A DNA stretch of 17,698 bases from Reyranella sp. (GTDB lineage: Bacteria; Pseudomonadota; Alphaproteobacteria; Reyranellales; Reyranellaceae): positions 1 to 17,698 of the forward strand of contig SCVT01000684.1 of NCBI GenBank assembly GCA_004296815.1, given 5' to 3'. The position numbers were made by a program, and so were the translations under genes. A model generated the notes under the pieces. It worked only from the letters and a program-made list of their open reading frames with translations. It ran no database searches and had not been told where the DNA came from. Shown piece by piece: positions 6,526 through 13,449 of this stretch; the first letter of the stretch is position 1, and every line of letters starts with the position of its first letter.

Positions 6526-7683
6526 GTGGCCGAGTGGCTGCAGCGCGAGGGCCGGCTCGTCCGCACGCCTGCGAGCTTCATCGAGCAGATCATGAACCGC
6601 GTGCAGGCGGCGGGCCTGCCGCTGTGGCGCATGTATGTCGGCCTGCAGCTCGTCCATCCGCAGCTCCAGGCCATGGGCTACCTGTGGAAGCGCGGCGAGC
6701 CGGTCGAGTCGATCGCCCGCGCCTACGGCGTGCAGTTCACGCCGGCCTATATCGGCAGCCCGCTCAAGGAGGTGCGCGACACCGGCCAGCCCGTGCGCTA
6801 CCGGCTCGACCGCCTGACCAGGGACCAGCACTCGGTGCTGCACGAGGTCCGCGAGGGCGGCGGCACCGACTACTTCTCGCTGCCCATGCGGATCCGCCGC
6901 GACGGGCCGATGCCGGTGGTTGCTTTCGCGACGGACGCCAAGGGCGGCTTCAGCGAGGCCGACATCGACGACCTCACGCGCCTCGTCGACATGATGGGCG
7001 CGGTGACCGAGATGCACATCGAGGAGAGCGTCGCCAACACCGTCACCGACACCTATCTCGGCCACCAGATCGGCCAGCGTGTGCTGAACGGCGCGATCCG
7101 CCGTGGCGAGGGCGAGGAGATCCGCGCCGTGCTGTGGTTCTCCGACCTGCGCGACTTCACCGGCCTCAACGAGCGCCTGCCGCCCGACCAGGTGCTGGAG
7201 CTGCTCAACAACTATTTCCAGCTCGTGGGCGATGCTCTCTCCAAGCACGGCGGCGAGATCCTGAAGTTCATCGGCGACGGCATCATGGGCTACTTCCCGG
7301 CCGAGGATGCGCTCTTCATGCCGATGGTGACGGCCGCCGCGCTCGACGCCGCCCGCCAGCTCATCTCCGACGCCGACGCCGCCAACGAGGCGCGTGCCGC
7401 CGGCGGCGCCGAGCCGATGCGCTTCGGCATCGGCCTGCATGTCGGCACGGTGACCTTCGGCAATATCGGCACCGAGGACCGGCTGGATTTCACGGTGATC
7501 GGCTCGGCGGTCAACCGCGCCTCGCGGCTGGAAGGCCTTACGAAAGCGTTGGGCGTGCGGGTCTGCGCCTCGGCCGAGTTCAACGAGGACTGCCCGCGTC
7601 CCATGAAGTCGCTCGGCAAGCACCGGCTGCGCGGCGTGCGCGAGCCCGTGGAGATCTTCACCCTGCAGGACGCGCCGGCCTAG
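6526..7683 (+). CDS. Soluble class III adenylate/guanylate cyclase with N-terminal sensory-like region
   Basis: A protein of about 385 residues without membrane helices. The first 165 residues (start AEWLQREGR; PLWRMYVGLQLVHPQ at 32-46) resemble the N-terminal region common in alphaproteobacterial cyclases; its ligand is unknown. The catalytic domain (about 195-380) has metal aspartates D207 (WFSDLRDF) and D251 (FIGDG), K247, N330 and R334 (NRASRLE). The second base-selecting position, usually Asp or Thr, is S327 in VIGSAVN, so nucleotide preference is uncertain. The start is tentative: GTG 6526 keeps the conserved AEWL segment but has no clear ribosome site; ATG 6592 would remove it. It begins 35 bases after the dehydrogenase stop and is probably co-transcribed with the thiolase and dehydrogenase. 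Its stop is one base from that of the convergent flavodoxin gene. Confidence 0.88.
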   Translation: MAEWLQREGRLVRTPASFIEQIMNRVQAAGLPLWRMYVGLQLVHPQLQAMGYLWKRGEPVESIARAYGVQFTPAYIGSPLKEVRDTGQPVRYRLDRLTRDQHSVLHEVREGGGTDYFSLPMRIRRDGPMPVVAFATDAKGGFSEADIDDLTRLVDMMGAVTEMHIEESVANTVTDTYLGHQIGQRVLNGAIRRGEGEEIRAVLWFSDLRDFTGLNERLPPDQVLELLNNYFQLVGDALSKHGGEILKFIGDGIMGYFPAEDALFMPMVTAAALDAARQLISDADAANEARAAGGAEPMRFGIGLHVGTVTFGNIGTEDRLDFTVIGSAVNRASRLEGLTKALGVRVCASAEFNEDCPRPMKSLGKHRLRGVREPVEIFTLQDAPA

Positions 7684-7684
7684 C

Positions 7685-8131
7685 TCAGACCTGGTTCTTC
7701 CAGCCTTCGATCCAGGTGAGGGCTTCCTCGTCGGGCAGCGGCTGCGTCGAGGCGTCGACCTCGAGCCGGTCGCCGACCTTCTTCGCGCCGCAGGTCTCGA
7801 GCACCTCGTCGACCTTCTTGCCGGCGCCGCAGAACGTGTCCTGGTAGGTCATGTCGCCGAGCGCAATGACGCCATAGCGGTGGCCCGACAGGTCGGGCTT
7901 GTCGCGCTGCAGGGTCTCGACCAGCGGCAGGATGTTGGTCGGGATGTCGCCCGAGCCGTGCGTGGCGCAGACCACCAGCAGTACGTCGTGCGACTGCAGG
8001 TCGGCGGTCGTCGCGGCCGAGTCGGTGACGTCGACGGCATGGCCGGCGCCCTTCAGCACGGGCTTCAGCGCGTCGGCCACCATCTGGGCGTTGCCCGATT
8101 CGGTACCGACCAGGATCAGGATCGTGGCCAT
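7685..8131 (-). CDS. Flavodoxin-domain protein (MioC-like)
   Basis: A 148-residue single-domain flavodoxin-fold protein, expected to bind FMN and carry electrons in the cytoplasm. The phosphate-binding loop is GTESGNAQ (9-16). ATHGSGDIP (56-64) and ALGDMTYQDTFCGAGKK (90-106) match the two flavin-ring loops of the flavodoxin-like domain in MioC and in sulfite or cytochrome P450 reductases. No reductase domain is attached and no ferredoxin/flavodoxin reductase gene is nearby, so its partner is unknown. The ATG at 8131 has GGAGG only two bases upstream, which is unusually close. It diverges from the enoyl-CoA hydratase pair and runs head-on into the cyclase gene with a one-base gap. Confidence 0.9.
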   Translation of the reverse strand: MATILILVGTESGNAQMVADALKPVLKGAGHAVDVTDSAATTADLQSHDVLLVVCATHGSGDIPTNILPLVETLQRDKPDLSGHRYGVIALGDMTYQDTFCGAGKKVDEVLETCGAKKVGDRLEVDASTQPLPDEEALTWIEGWKNQV

Positions 8132-8216
8132 CGCCTCCGGGCATACGGCAGGGCGTGCCGCCATGCGACGCGACCGGATGGCGCGGGGCCCCGAGCCCAT
8201 GCCAGTCTTCGCCCCC

Positions 8217-9014
8217 ATGGAAGAAACACCCGTCCTGTCTGCCCTCGAGGGCGGCGTCCTGACCCTCACCCTCAACCGGCCGCAGCGGCTCAACGCCATG
8301 AGCCCCCAGCTCATCGAGGCTCTGATCGCCGAGCTGAAGCGCGCCCGCGAGGACCAGTCGATCCGCACCGTCCTGCTGACCGGCACCGGCCGCGGCTTCT
8401 GCGCCGGCGCCGACCTCGCGGGCCCCGGGCCGGGCGATGCCAAGCCCTCGGGCGAGCGCGACGTCGGCGCCGCCATGGACCGCATCTTCAACCCGCTGAT
8501 CCGCGCCATGCGCGCGCTGCCCAAGCCCATCGTCGCGGCGGTGAATGGCGTGGCGGCGGGCGGCGGCGCCAACCTGGCGCTGGCCAGCGACATCGTGATC
8601 GCGGCCCGCTCGGCCCGCTTCGACCAGGCCTTCGTGCGTATCTCGCTGATCCCCGATCTCGGCGGTACCTGGTTCCTGCCGCATACGGTGGGCGACGCCC
8701 GCGCCCGCGCGCTCGCGATGCTCGGCACCTCGGTGCCTGCGGAAGAGGCGAAACGCATGGGCATGGTGTGGGACGTGGTCGACGATGCGGCCCTCATGGA
8801 CGAGGCCGGCAAGATCGCGCGCAAGCTCGCCGCCGGCCCCACGCTCTCCTATGCCGCCATCAAGGAGGCGATCTCGGCCGCCGCGACCAACACGCTGGAC
8901 CAGCAGCTCGACCTCGAGCGCGACCGCCAGCGCGAGCTCGGCCGCAGCGCCGACTTCAAGGAGGGTGTCGCCGCCTTCCTCGCCAAGCGCCCCGCCAACT
9001 TTACCGGACGGTAG
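8217..9014 (+). CDS. Enoyl-CoA hydratase/isomerase family protein (PaaG-like), copy 1
   Basis: A crotonase-fold enzyme of about 265 residues acting on acyl-CoA thioesters, by hydration of enoyl-CoA or isomerisation. The oxyanion-hole segments are FCAGADL (61-67) and NGVAAGGG (110-117). The acid/base region IPDLGGTWFLP (145-155) carries D147 where many hydratases have Glu, a pattern seen in PaaG-like isomerases. The start is uncertain: ATG 8217 aligns with the start of the downstream paralog, while in-frame ATGs at 8199, 8178 and 8163 are possible, and none has a good ribosome site. The stop is two bases before the next start, so the two are coupled. Pathway (phenylacetate-type, fatty acid or other) cannot be assigned, as no other paa genes are present. 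Confidence 0.9.
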   Translation: MEETPVLSALEGGVLTLTLNRPQRLNAMSPQLIEALIAELKRAREDQSIRTVLLTGTGRGFCAGADLAGPGPGDAKPSGERDVGAAMDRIFNPLIRAMRALPKPIVAAVNGVAAGGGANLALASDIVIAARSARFDQAFVRISLIPDLGGTWFLPHTVGDARARALAMLGTSVPAEEAKRMGMVWDVVDDAALMDEAGKIARKLAAGPTLSYAAIKEAISAAATNTLDQQLDLERDRQRELGRSADFKEGVAAFLAKRPANFTGR

Positions 9015-9016
9015 TC

Positions 9017-9799
9017 ATGTCGCTCGTTCTCGTGGCCAAGGACAACGGCCTCGCCACCATCACGCTCAACGCGCCGGACAAGCTCAACGCCGTCTCGCGC
9101 AAGATGATCGCCGAGATCAAGACCTGCTGGGAGGAGCTGGCGGCCGACGCCTCGGTGCGCGCCGTGCTGCTGACCGGCGCGGGCCGCGGCTTCTGCGCCG
9201 GCGCCGACCTGGCCGATCCCGACCGCGAGGCGAGCGCCACGGCCGACTCGGGCGCCGCCCTCGACAAGTATTTCAATCCGACGATCCGTGCCATGCGCGC
9301 GCTGCCCAAGCCCATCGTCTCGGCGGTGAACGGCGTCGCGGCGGGCGTCGGCATGAGCTTCGCGCTCGCCTCCGACATCGCGATCGCGGGCAAGTCGGCG
9401 TCGTTCCTGCAGGCCTTCGCGCGCATCGGGCTGCTGCCCGACGGCGGCAGCACCTGGTTCCTGCCGCGCCTGGTGGGCGAGCAGCGCGCCCGTGCGCTCG
9501 CCATGCTGGCGCCGCAGATCAGCGCGCAGCAGGCTAAGGACTGGGGCCTGATCTGGGACGTGGTCGAGGACGCGGAGCTGATGAAGACCGCGACCGAGCT
9601 GGCGCGCCGCCTCGCCGACGGCCCGACCATGGCGCTGTCGCGCATCAAGGAGGCGCTGGGCCGCGCGAGCGGCAACACGCTCAGCGAGCAGCTCGACGTC
9701 GAGCGCGACTTCCAGCGTGAGCTCGGCCGCAGCGGGGATTTCAAGGAGGGGGTCGCCGCCTTCCTCGCCAAGCGCAAGCCCGCTTTCAAGGGCAACTAG
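9017..9799 (+). CDS. Enoyl-CoA hydratase/isomerase family protein (PaaG-like), copy 2
   Basis: A 260-residue crotonase-fold enzyme, a tandem paralog of the previous gene. FCAGADL (59-65) and NGVAAGVG (105-112) form the oxyanion hole, and D142 in LPDGGSTWFLP sits at the acid/base position. Two blocks are identical between the copies at the DNA level: 29 bases at 8388-8416 and 9182-9210, and 30 bases at 8505-8534 and 9290-9319. That points to a fairly recent duplication or gene conversion, though long variable stretches separate the blocks. The ATG has no strong ribosome site and follows the upstream stop by two bases, so it is probably read by re-initiation. The two copies could form mixed trimers or handle successive substrates; this is inference. 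Confidence 0.92.
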   Translation: MSLVLVAKDNGLATITLNAPDKLNAVSRKMIAEIKTCWEELAADASVRAVLLTGAGRGFCAGADLADPDREASATADSGAALDKYFNPTIRAMRALPKPIVSAVNGVAAGVGMSFALASDIAIAGKSASFLQAFARIGLLPDGGSTWFLPRLVGEQRARALAMLAPQISAQQAKDWGLIWDVVEDAELMKTATELARRLADGPTMALSRIKEALGRASGNTLSEQLDVERDFQRELGRSGDFKEGVAAFLAKRKPAFKGN

Positions 9800-9818
9800 G
9801 AATCAGGGGAGAGACGCG

Positions 9819-10751
9819 ATGACGACGCCGTTCAAGGAGATCGCCTCGGGGCTCAAGTTCCCGGAAGGCCCCATCGCCATGCCCGACGGCTCGGTGATCC
9901 TGGTCGAGATCCAGGCCGAGACGCTGACCCGCGTCACGCCGGACGGCAAGAAGCACGTCGTCGCCAAAATGCCGGGCGGCCCCAACGGCGCCGCGATGGG
10001 CCCCAAGGGCAAGATCTATGTGACCAACAATGGCGGCTTCACCTGGCACACGCTGCCCGACGGCCGCACCTTCCCGAGCATCGCGCCGCCCAGCTACACC
10101 GGCGGCTCGATCCAGACGGTCGATCCCGAGACCGGCAAGGTCGAGACGCTCTACGACTCCTGCGACGGGCGGAAGCTGAACGGCCCCAACGACCTGGTGT
10201 TCGACGACGATGGCGGCTTCTGGTTCACCGACCTCGGCAAGACGCGCGAGCATGTGACCGACCGCGGCGCCGTCTATTACGCCAAGGCCGACGGCTCGAA
10301 GATCGAGCAGAAGGTCTTCTCGATGGAGCGTCCCAACGGCTGCGGCCTCTCGCCCGACGGCAAGACGCTGTACGTCGTCGAGACGCCGACCTGCCGCCTC
10401 TGGGCCTTCGAGCTGTCCGGGCCGGGCCAGATCAAGGACGCCAAGGGCACCTTCCGCGGCGAGAAGGGCCGTGTCGTCACGGGCCTCGGCGGCTACCAGA
10501 TGTTCGATTCGCTCGCCGTCGATTCGGCGGGCCACATCTGCGTCGCGACCCTGATCACCGGCGCTGTCTCCGACATCTCGCCCGACGGCAAGTCGGTGAC
10601 GCAGTACAAGCTCCCCGACGGCATGGTCACCAACGTCTGCTTCGGCGGCAAGGACCTGCGCACGGCTTACGCGACGCTCTCGCTGACCGGCAAGCTGGTG
10701 AGCTTCGAGTGGCCGCGCCCCGGCCACCCGCTCAAGTACCTGAACCGCTAG
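9819..10751 (+). CDS. SMP-30/gluconolactonase-like six-bladed propeller hydrolase
   Basis: A 310-residue SMP-30/LRE-family protein, typically a divalent-metal-dependent lactonase. Metal and substrate ligands are visible as E16 (KFPEGP), N124 (LNGPNDLVFD), N173 (RPNGCGLSPD) and D230 (MFDSLAVD), in the order and spacing of the family. Each blade carries a typical PDG-type turn. There is no signal peptide, so it should act in the cytoplasm. GGGGAGA (9806-9812), 6 bases before the ATG, fixes the start. It follows the hydratase pair by 19 bases and is likely in the same operon, which suggests the lactone or ester belongs to that catabolic route. The actual substrate is unknown. Its stop lies 3 bases from the end of the convergent malonyl-CoA decarboxylase gene. 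Confidence 0.92.
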   Translation: MTTPFKEIASGLKFPEGPIAMPDGSVILVEIQAETLTRVTPDGKKHVVAKMPGGPNGAAMGPKGKIYVTNNGGFTWHTLPDGRTFPSIAPPSYTGGSIQTVDPETGKVETLYDSCDGRKLNGPNDLVFDDDGGFWFTDLGKTREHVTDRGAVYYAKADGSKIEQKVFSMERPNGCGLSPDGKTLYVVETPTCRLWAFELSGPGQIKDAKGTFRGEKGRVVTGLGGYQMFDSLAVDSAGHICVATLITGAVSDISPDGKSVTQYKLPDGMVTNVCFGGKDLRTAYATLSLTGKLVSFEWPRPGHPLKYLNR

Positions 10752-10754
10752 GGC

Positions 10755-12149
10755 TCAGTCCTTCGCCTGTGCCCGGACCTCGCGGCTGGCGACGACCTTG
10801 CCGGCCGCATAGCTCTCGTGATTGGCGACGACGTCGGAGAGCTTGTAGCGGTAGTTCACCATCATCGCGTAGGACTGCTTGAAGCCGTTGGCGCTGGTGT
10901 CGGCCAGCCAGTTCAACCGCTCGACGATGGCGCCGTTGCCGAGATGGAAGTGCGCCACGCGGTCGAGCGCACGGCCCTTCTGGTCGGTGTCGGTGAGATA
11001 GCGCGCCGCCAGACGCGTCAGGATCGGCCGCAGCGCCTTGTCGATCGCCGGCACCTCCTGCCAGTTCGGCCGCGCGAGCAGCCTAGCGACCGCCGCGGCG
11101 CCGCGCGCCTCGGAGGTCACCGGCACCAGCGCGGCGATCTCCTGTTGCGTCAGCGCCTCGTCGCCCTCGGTCTTGAGGCGGCCGTCGATGTAATGGCGGA
11201 GGCCCGGGATGGGCGAGAGGGTGGCGAAGTCCTTGATGTTGGGCAGGTCGCGCGCCAGCGTGTCGGCGACCCTCTTGATCAGGAAGTCGCCGAAGCTGAT
11301 TCCCGCCAGCCCCTGCTGGCAGTTGGAGATCGAGTAGAAGATCGCCGTGTTGGCGTGCTTGGGGTCCTGCGTCTCGTCGCGCGCGTCGAGCAGGCGCTGC
11401 ACGTTGCCCGCCATGCCGTCGACCAGCGCCACCTCGACGAAGATCAGCGGCTCGTCGGGCATGCGCGGATGGAAGAAGGCGAAACAGCGCCGGTCGGAGT
11501 CGAGCCGGTTCTTGAGGTCGCGCCACGAGCGGATCGCGTGCACCGCCTCGTAGTCGACCAGCTTCTCGAGCAGCAGCGCCGAGGAGCGCCAGTCGATGCG
11601 CACCAGGTCGAGGAAGCCGACGTCGAACCAGGCGCCGAGCAGGGGGCGCAGGTCTTCGCTCAGCGCCTTGGCGGCCGCGTCGCTCCTGCCGAGCGCCAGA
11701 AGCTCGGCGCGCAGGTCGACCACGAACTTCACGCCCTGAGGCACGCCCACGAACTCGCGCAGCAGGCGCACCGCCGGCGGTTCGAGCGCACGGCGCAGCG
11801 CGCGGGCCGGCTCCTTGCCGGCGCGCCACTTCTCGACCGCGGCCATCGCTGCTTCGCGCGGCAGGCCGTATTCGTTGGCCAGGATCGTCAGGAACTTCTT
11901 GCGACCCGCGGCCGAGAGCGAGAGGTAGACCTGTCCCAGTTCGGCCGCGCGCGCCCGCCGGGCCGTCTCGCCGCCCTTGCCCTCGAGGCAGGCGTCGATG
12001 CGGCCGCGCAGCCGCGGCACGTCGTCGTCGGGAAGGTCGGCGCGGATCGGCATGCCCACCACCTCGCGGGCGCCGCGGGCGGTGTCGATGAAGGCATTGC
12101 GCAGGCGTTCGAGCGTGCGGTCGACGGTGTTCGATAGGGTCAGGGCCAT
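10755..12149 (-). CDS. Malonyl-CoA decarboxylase
   Basis: A 464-residue cytoplasmic enzyme converting malonyl-CoA to acetyl-CoA and CO2, which clears malonyl-CoA and provides acetyl-CoA. The N-terminal helical domain (about 1-180) is followed by the GNAT-like catalytic domain. The latter has the FYSISNCQQGLAGISFGDFL stretch (271-290) containing the catalytic serine region, LSPIPGLRHYI (311-321), and HFHLGNGA (400-407) containing the catalytic histidine. The whole family profile is present without gaps. No malonyl-CoA synthetase or malonate transporter (matB/matC) lies next to it, so it may act on endogenous malonyl-CoA. There is no ribosome binding site before the ATG; a promoter -10 ends 6 bases upstream, so a leaderless mRNA is possible. 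Confidence 0.95.
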   Translation of the reverse strand: MALTLSNTVDRTLERLRNAFIDTARGAREVVGMPIRADLPDDDVPRLRGRIDACLEGKGGETARRARAAELGQVYLSLSAAGRKKFLTILANEYGLPREAAMAAVEKWRAGKEPARALRRALEPPAVRLLREFVGVPQGVKFVVDLRAELLALGRSDAAAKALSEDLRPLLGAWFDVGFLDLVRIDWRSSALLLEKLVDYEAVHAIRSWRDLKNRLDSDRRCFAFFHPRMPDEPLIFVEVALVDGMAGNVQRLLDARDETQDPKHANTAIFYSISNCQQGLAGISFGDFLIKRVADTLARDLPNIKDFATLSPIPGLRHYIDGRLKTEGDEALTQQEIAALVPVTSEARGAAAVARLLARPNWQEVPAIDKALRPILTRLAARYLTDTDQKGRALDRVAHFHLGNGAIVERLNWLADTSANGFKQSYAMMVNYRYKLSDVVANHESYAAGKVVASREVRAQAKD

Positions 12150-12155
12150 GCGCCG

Positions 12156-12164
12156 ATTATGTCA
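12156..12164 (-). promoter_or_regulatory. Extended -10 promoter element immediately before malonyl-CoA decarboxylase
   Basis: Read on the minus strand, TGACATAAT matches the extended -10 pattern TGnTATAAT with one mismatch. Its last base is followed by six bases (CGGCGC) and then the ATG at 12149. Normal spacing would put transcription start at or within a base or two of the ATG, which explains the missing ribosome site. No good -35 is visible 16-18 bases upstream, which extended -10 promoters tolerate. The assignment is by eye only. Confidence 0.4.
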
Positions 12165-12209
12165 CGCCAAACGTGTCACTCCAGTGGCGCCGGATGAACG
12201 CGGCTTTAC

Positions 12210-12842
12210 CTACGTTTGTTCCAGCGCCCGCCACAGGTACCAGCTCGCCACCGTGCGGTAGGGCCGCCACTTCTCGCCGGCCTTGGCCAGTGCCTCGGGC
12301 GTGGGCAGCTTGCGCTTGCCGAAGGCCTTCGCGTAGGCCTTGCGCAGGCTGTAGTCGTCGAGCGGCAGCACATCCGGGCGGCCGAGCCGAAACATCAGGA
12401 ACATCTCCGCGCTCCAGCGCCCGATGCCTCGCACCTGCACGAGCTTCTCGACCACGGTCGCGTCGTCGAGCGCCAGAGCCTCGTCGAGCGTCGGCAGCTC
12501 GCCGCCCGCCACGCGCCGCGCGAGGTCCTGCACCGCCAGCACCTTGGCGCGCGACAGGCCGCAGCCGCGCAGGCGCTCGTCGGGCGTCTTCAGGATGTGG
12601 CGCGGCGTGAAGAGGCCGTTGGTCCGCGGATAGAGCGCCTCGACCCTACTGTAGATCGTGGCCGCCGCCTTGTTGGAAAGCTGCTGATAGACGATCGCCT
12701 CTGCGAGTGCGCCGAACAGGCTGCGCGAGGCCTTGAGCTCCATGCGGAACGGACCGACCCGTTCGATGATTTCCGCGAGCGCCGGATCGGCCGCCTTGAG
12801 ATGCCTGACCGCCGCGGCGGGCCGGAAGGCGAAGCCCGTCAT
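12210..12842 (-). CDS. alkA: DNA-3-methyladenine glycosylase II (AlkA-type, HhH-GPD family)
   Basis: A 210-residue base-excision-repair glycosylase that removes alkylated purines from DNA. The helix-hairpin-helix runs over about 133-149 (LVQVRGIGRWSAEMFLM), followed by LPLDDYSLRKAY (159-170). D163 aligns with the catalytic Asp of AlkA, where the sequence is also DDY. AIVYQQLSNKAAATI (49-63) is the typical first half of the HhH-GPD domain. The AlkA N-terminal beta domain is missing, as in many short bacterial forms. Its ATG overlaps the ogt stop (ATGA), so the two repair enzymes are co-translated. It ends 60 bases upstream of the malonyl-CoA decarboxylase start. Confidence 0.94.
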   Translation of the reverse strand: MTGFAFRPAAAVRHLKAADPALAEIIERVGPFRMELKASRSLFGALAEAIVYQQLSNKAAATIYSRVEALYPRTNGLFTPRHILKTPDERLRGCGLSRAKVLAVQDLARRVAGGELPTLDEALALDDATVVEKLVQVRGIGRWSAEMFLMFRLGRPDVLPLDDYSLRKAYAKAFGKRKLPTPEALAKAGEKWRPYRTVASWYLWRALEQT

Positions 12843-13387
12843 CGCGACGCGAAAAGCGGGCCCGCGCCCAAAGCCGGCGCGCCCTCGATCTCGAGGATGC
12901 GCCGCTTGGTGGCGACGCCGCCGCCCGCCGAGAAGCCGCCCATCTTGCCGTCGGCCCCCAGCACGCGGTGGCAGGGCACGATGATGGCGATCGGGTTCTT
13001 GCCCAGCGCCTGGCCGACTTCGCGCGATTCGTGCGGCGCGCCGATGCGCCTGGCGATCTCGCCGTAGGTCATGGTCTGGCCGGGCGGGATGGTGCGCGCG
13101 ACCTCGTAGACCTTGCGGTGGAACTCGGGCGCCGCCTCGAGATCGAGCGGTATGTCCTCGAGGCTGACAGGCTCGCCCGCCAGCAATGCCTGCACCCTGT
13201 CGAGGGCGCGCTGCACGCCGGCCGGTGGCGTCGTCTCGACGACGCCCGCCCAGCGCCGCTTCACCCGGGCGCGTGTCGCCTCGGCCGTCTTCTCGGGGAG
13301 CTGAAGTCCCGCGATGCCGGCGGCGCCCCAGACGAGGCCGCAGGTGCCGATGGGCGTGTCGAACAGGGTGAAGGCCGATGCCGTCAT
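12839..13387 (-). CDS. ogt: Methylated-DNA--[protein]-cysteine S-methyltransferase (Ogt/MGMT)
   Basis: A 182-residue suicide repair protein that transfers the alkyl group of O6-alkylguanine to its own cysteine. The active site is C139 in IIVPCHRV. The winged-helix DNA-binding part includes TYGEIARRIG (107-116), and the usual arginine finger region is SREVGQALGKNP (121-132). The family's common ANG before KNP is ALG here, a mild variation. The Ada N-terminal metal domain and AraC domain are absent, so it is an Ogt-type constitutive protein rather than the Ada sensor. The ATG at 13387 lacks a clear ribosome site. It overlaps alkA by 4 bases, forming a compact alkylation-repair operon. Confidence 0.95.
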   Translation of the reverse strand: MTASAFTLFDTPIGTCGLVWGAAGIAGLQLPEKTAEATRARVKRRWAGVVETTPPAGVQRALDRVQALLAGEPVSLEDIPLDLEAAPEFHRKVYEVARTIPPGQTMTYGEIARRIGAPHESREVGQALGKNPIAIIVPCHRVLGADGKMGGFSAGGGVATKRRILEIEGAPALGAGPLFASR

Positions 13388-13449
13388 GACGGAATGTTTC
13401 TACCTAACCGGTAATCCCGTCAAGTCGGGGAAATCCACCGCAGCGGCGC

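Noticed and set aside
8146..8160. CGGCA/TGCCG inverted repeat between flavodoxin and the hydratase pair
   Set aside because: A five-base stem in GC-rich DNA is expected by chance and no further support was found.
10818..12137. Plus-strand open frame opposite malonyl-CoA decarboxylase
   Set aside because: Antisense shadow; the minus-strand protein matches a complete enzyme family.
13395..13420. Possible palindromic operator around AACCGGTA upstream of ogt
   Set aside because: Symmetry extends over only about six central bases; outer positions do not match.
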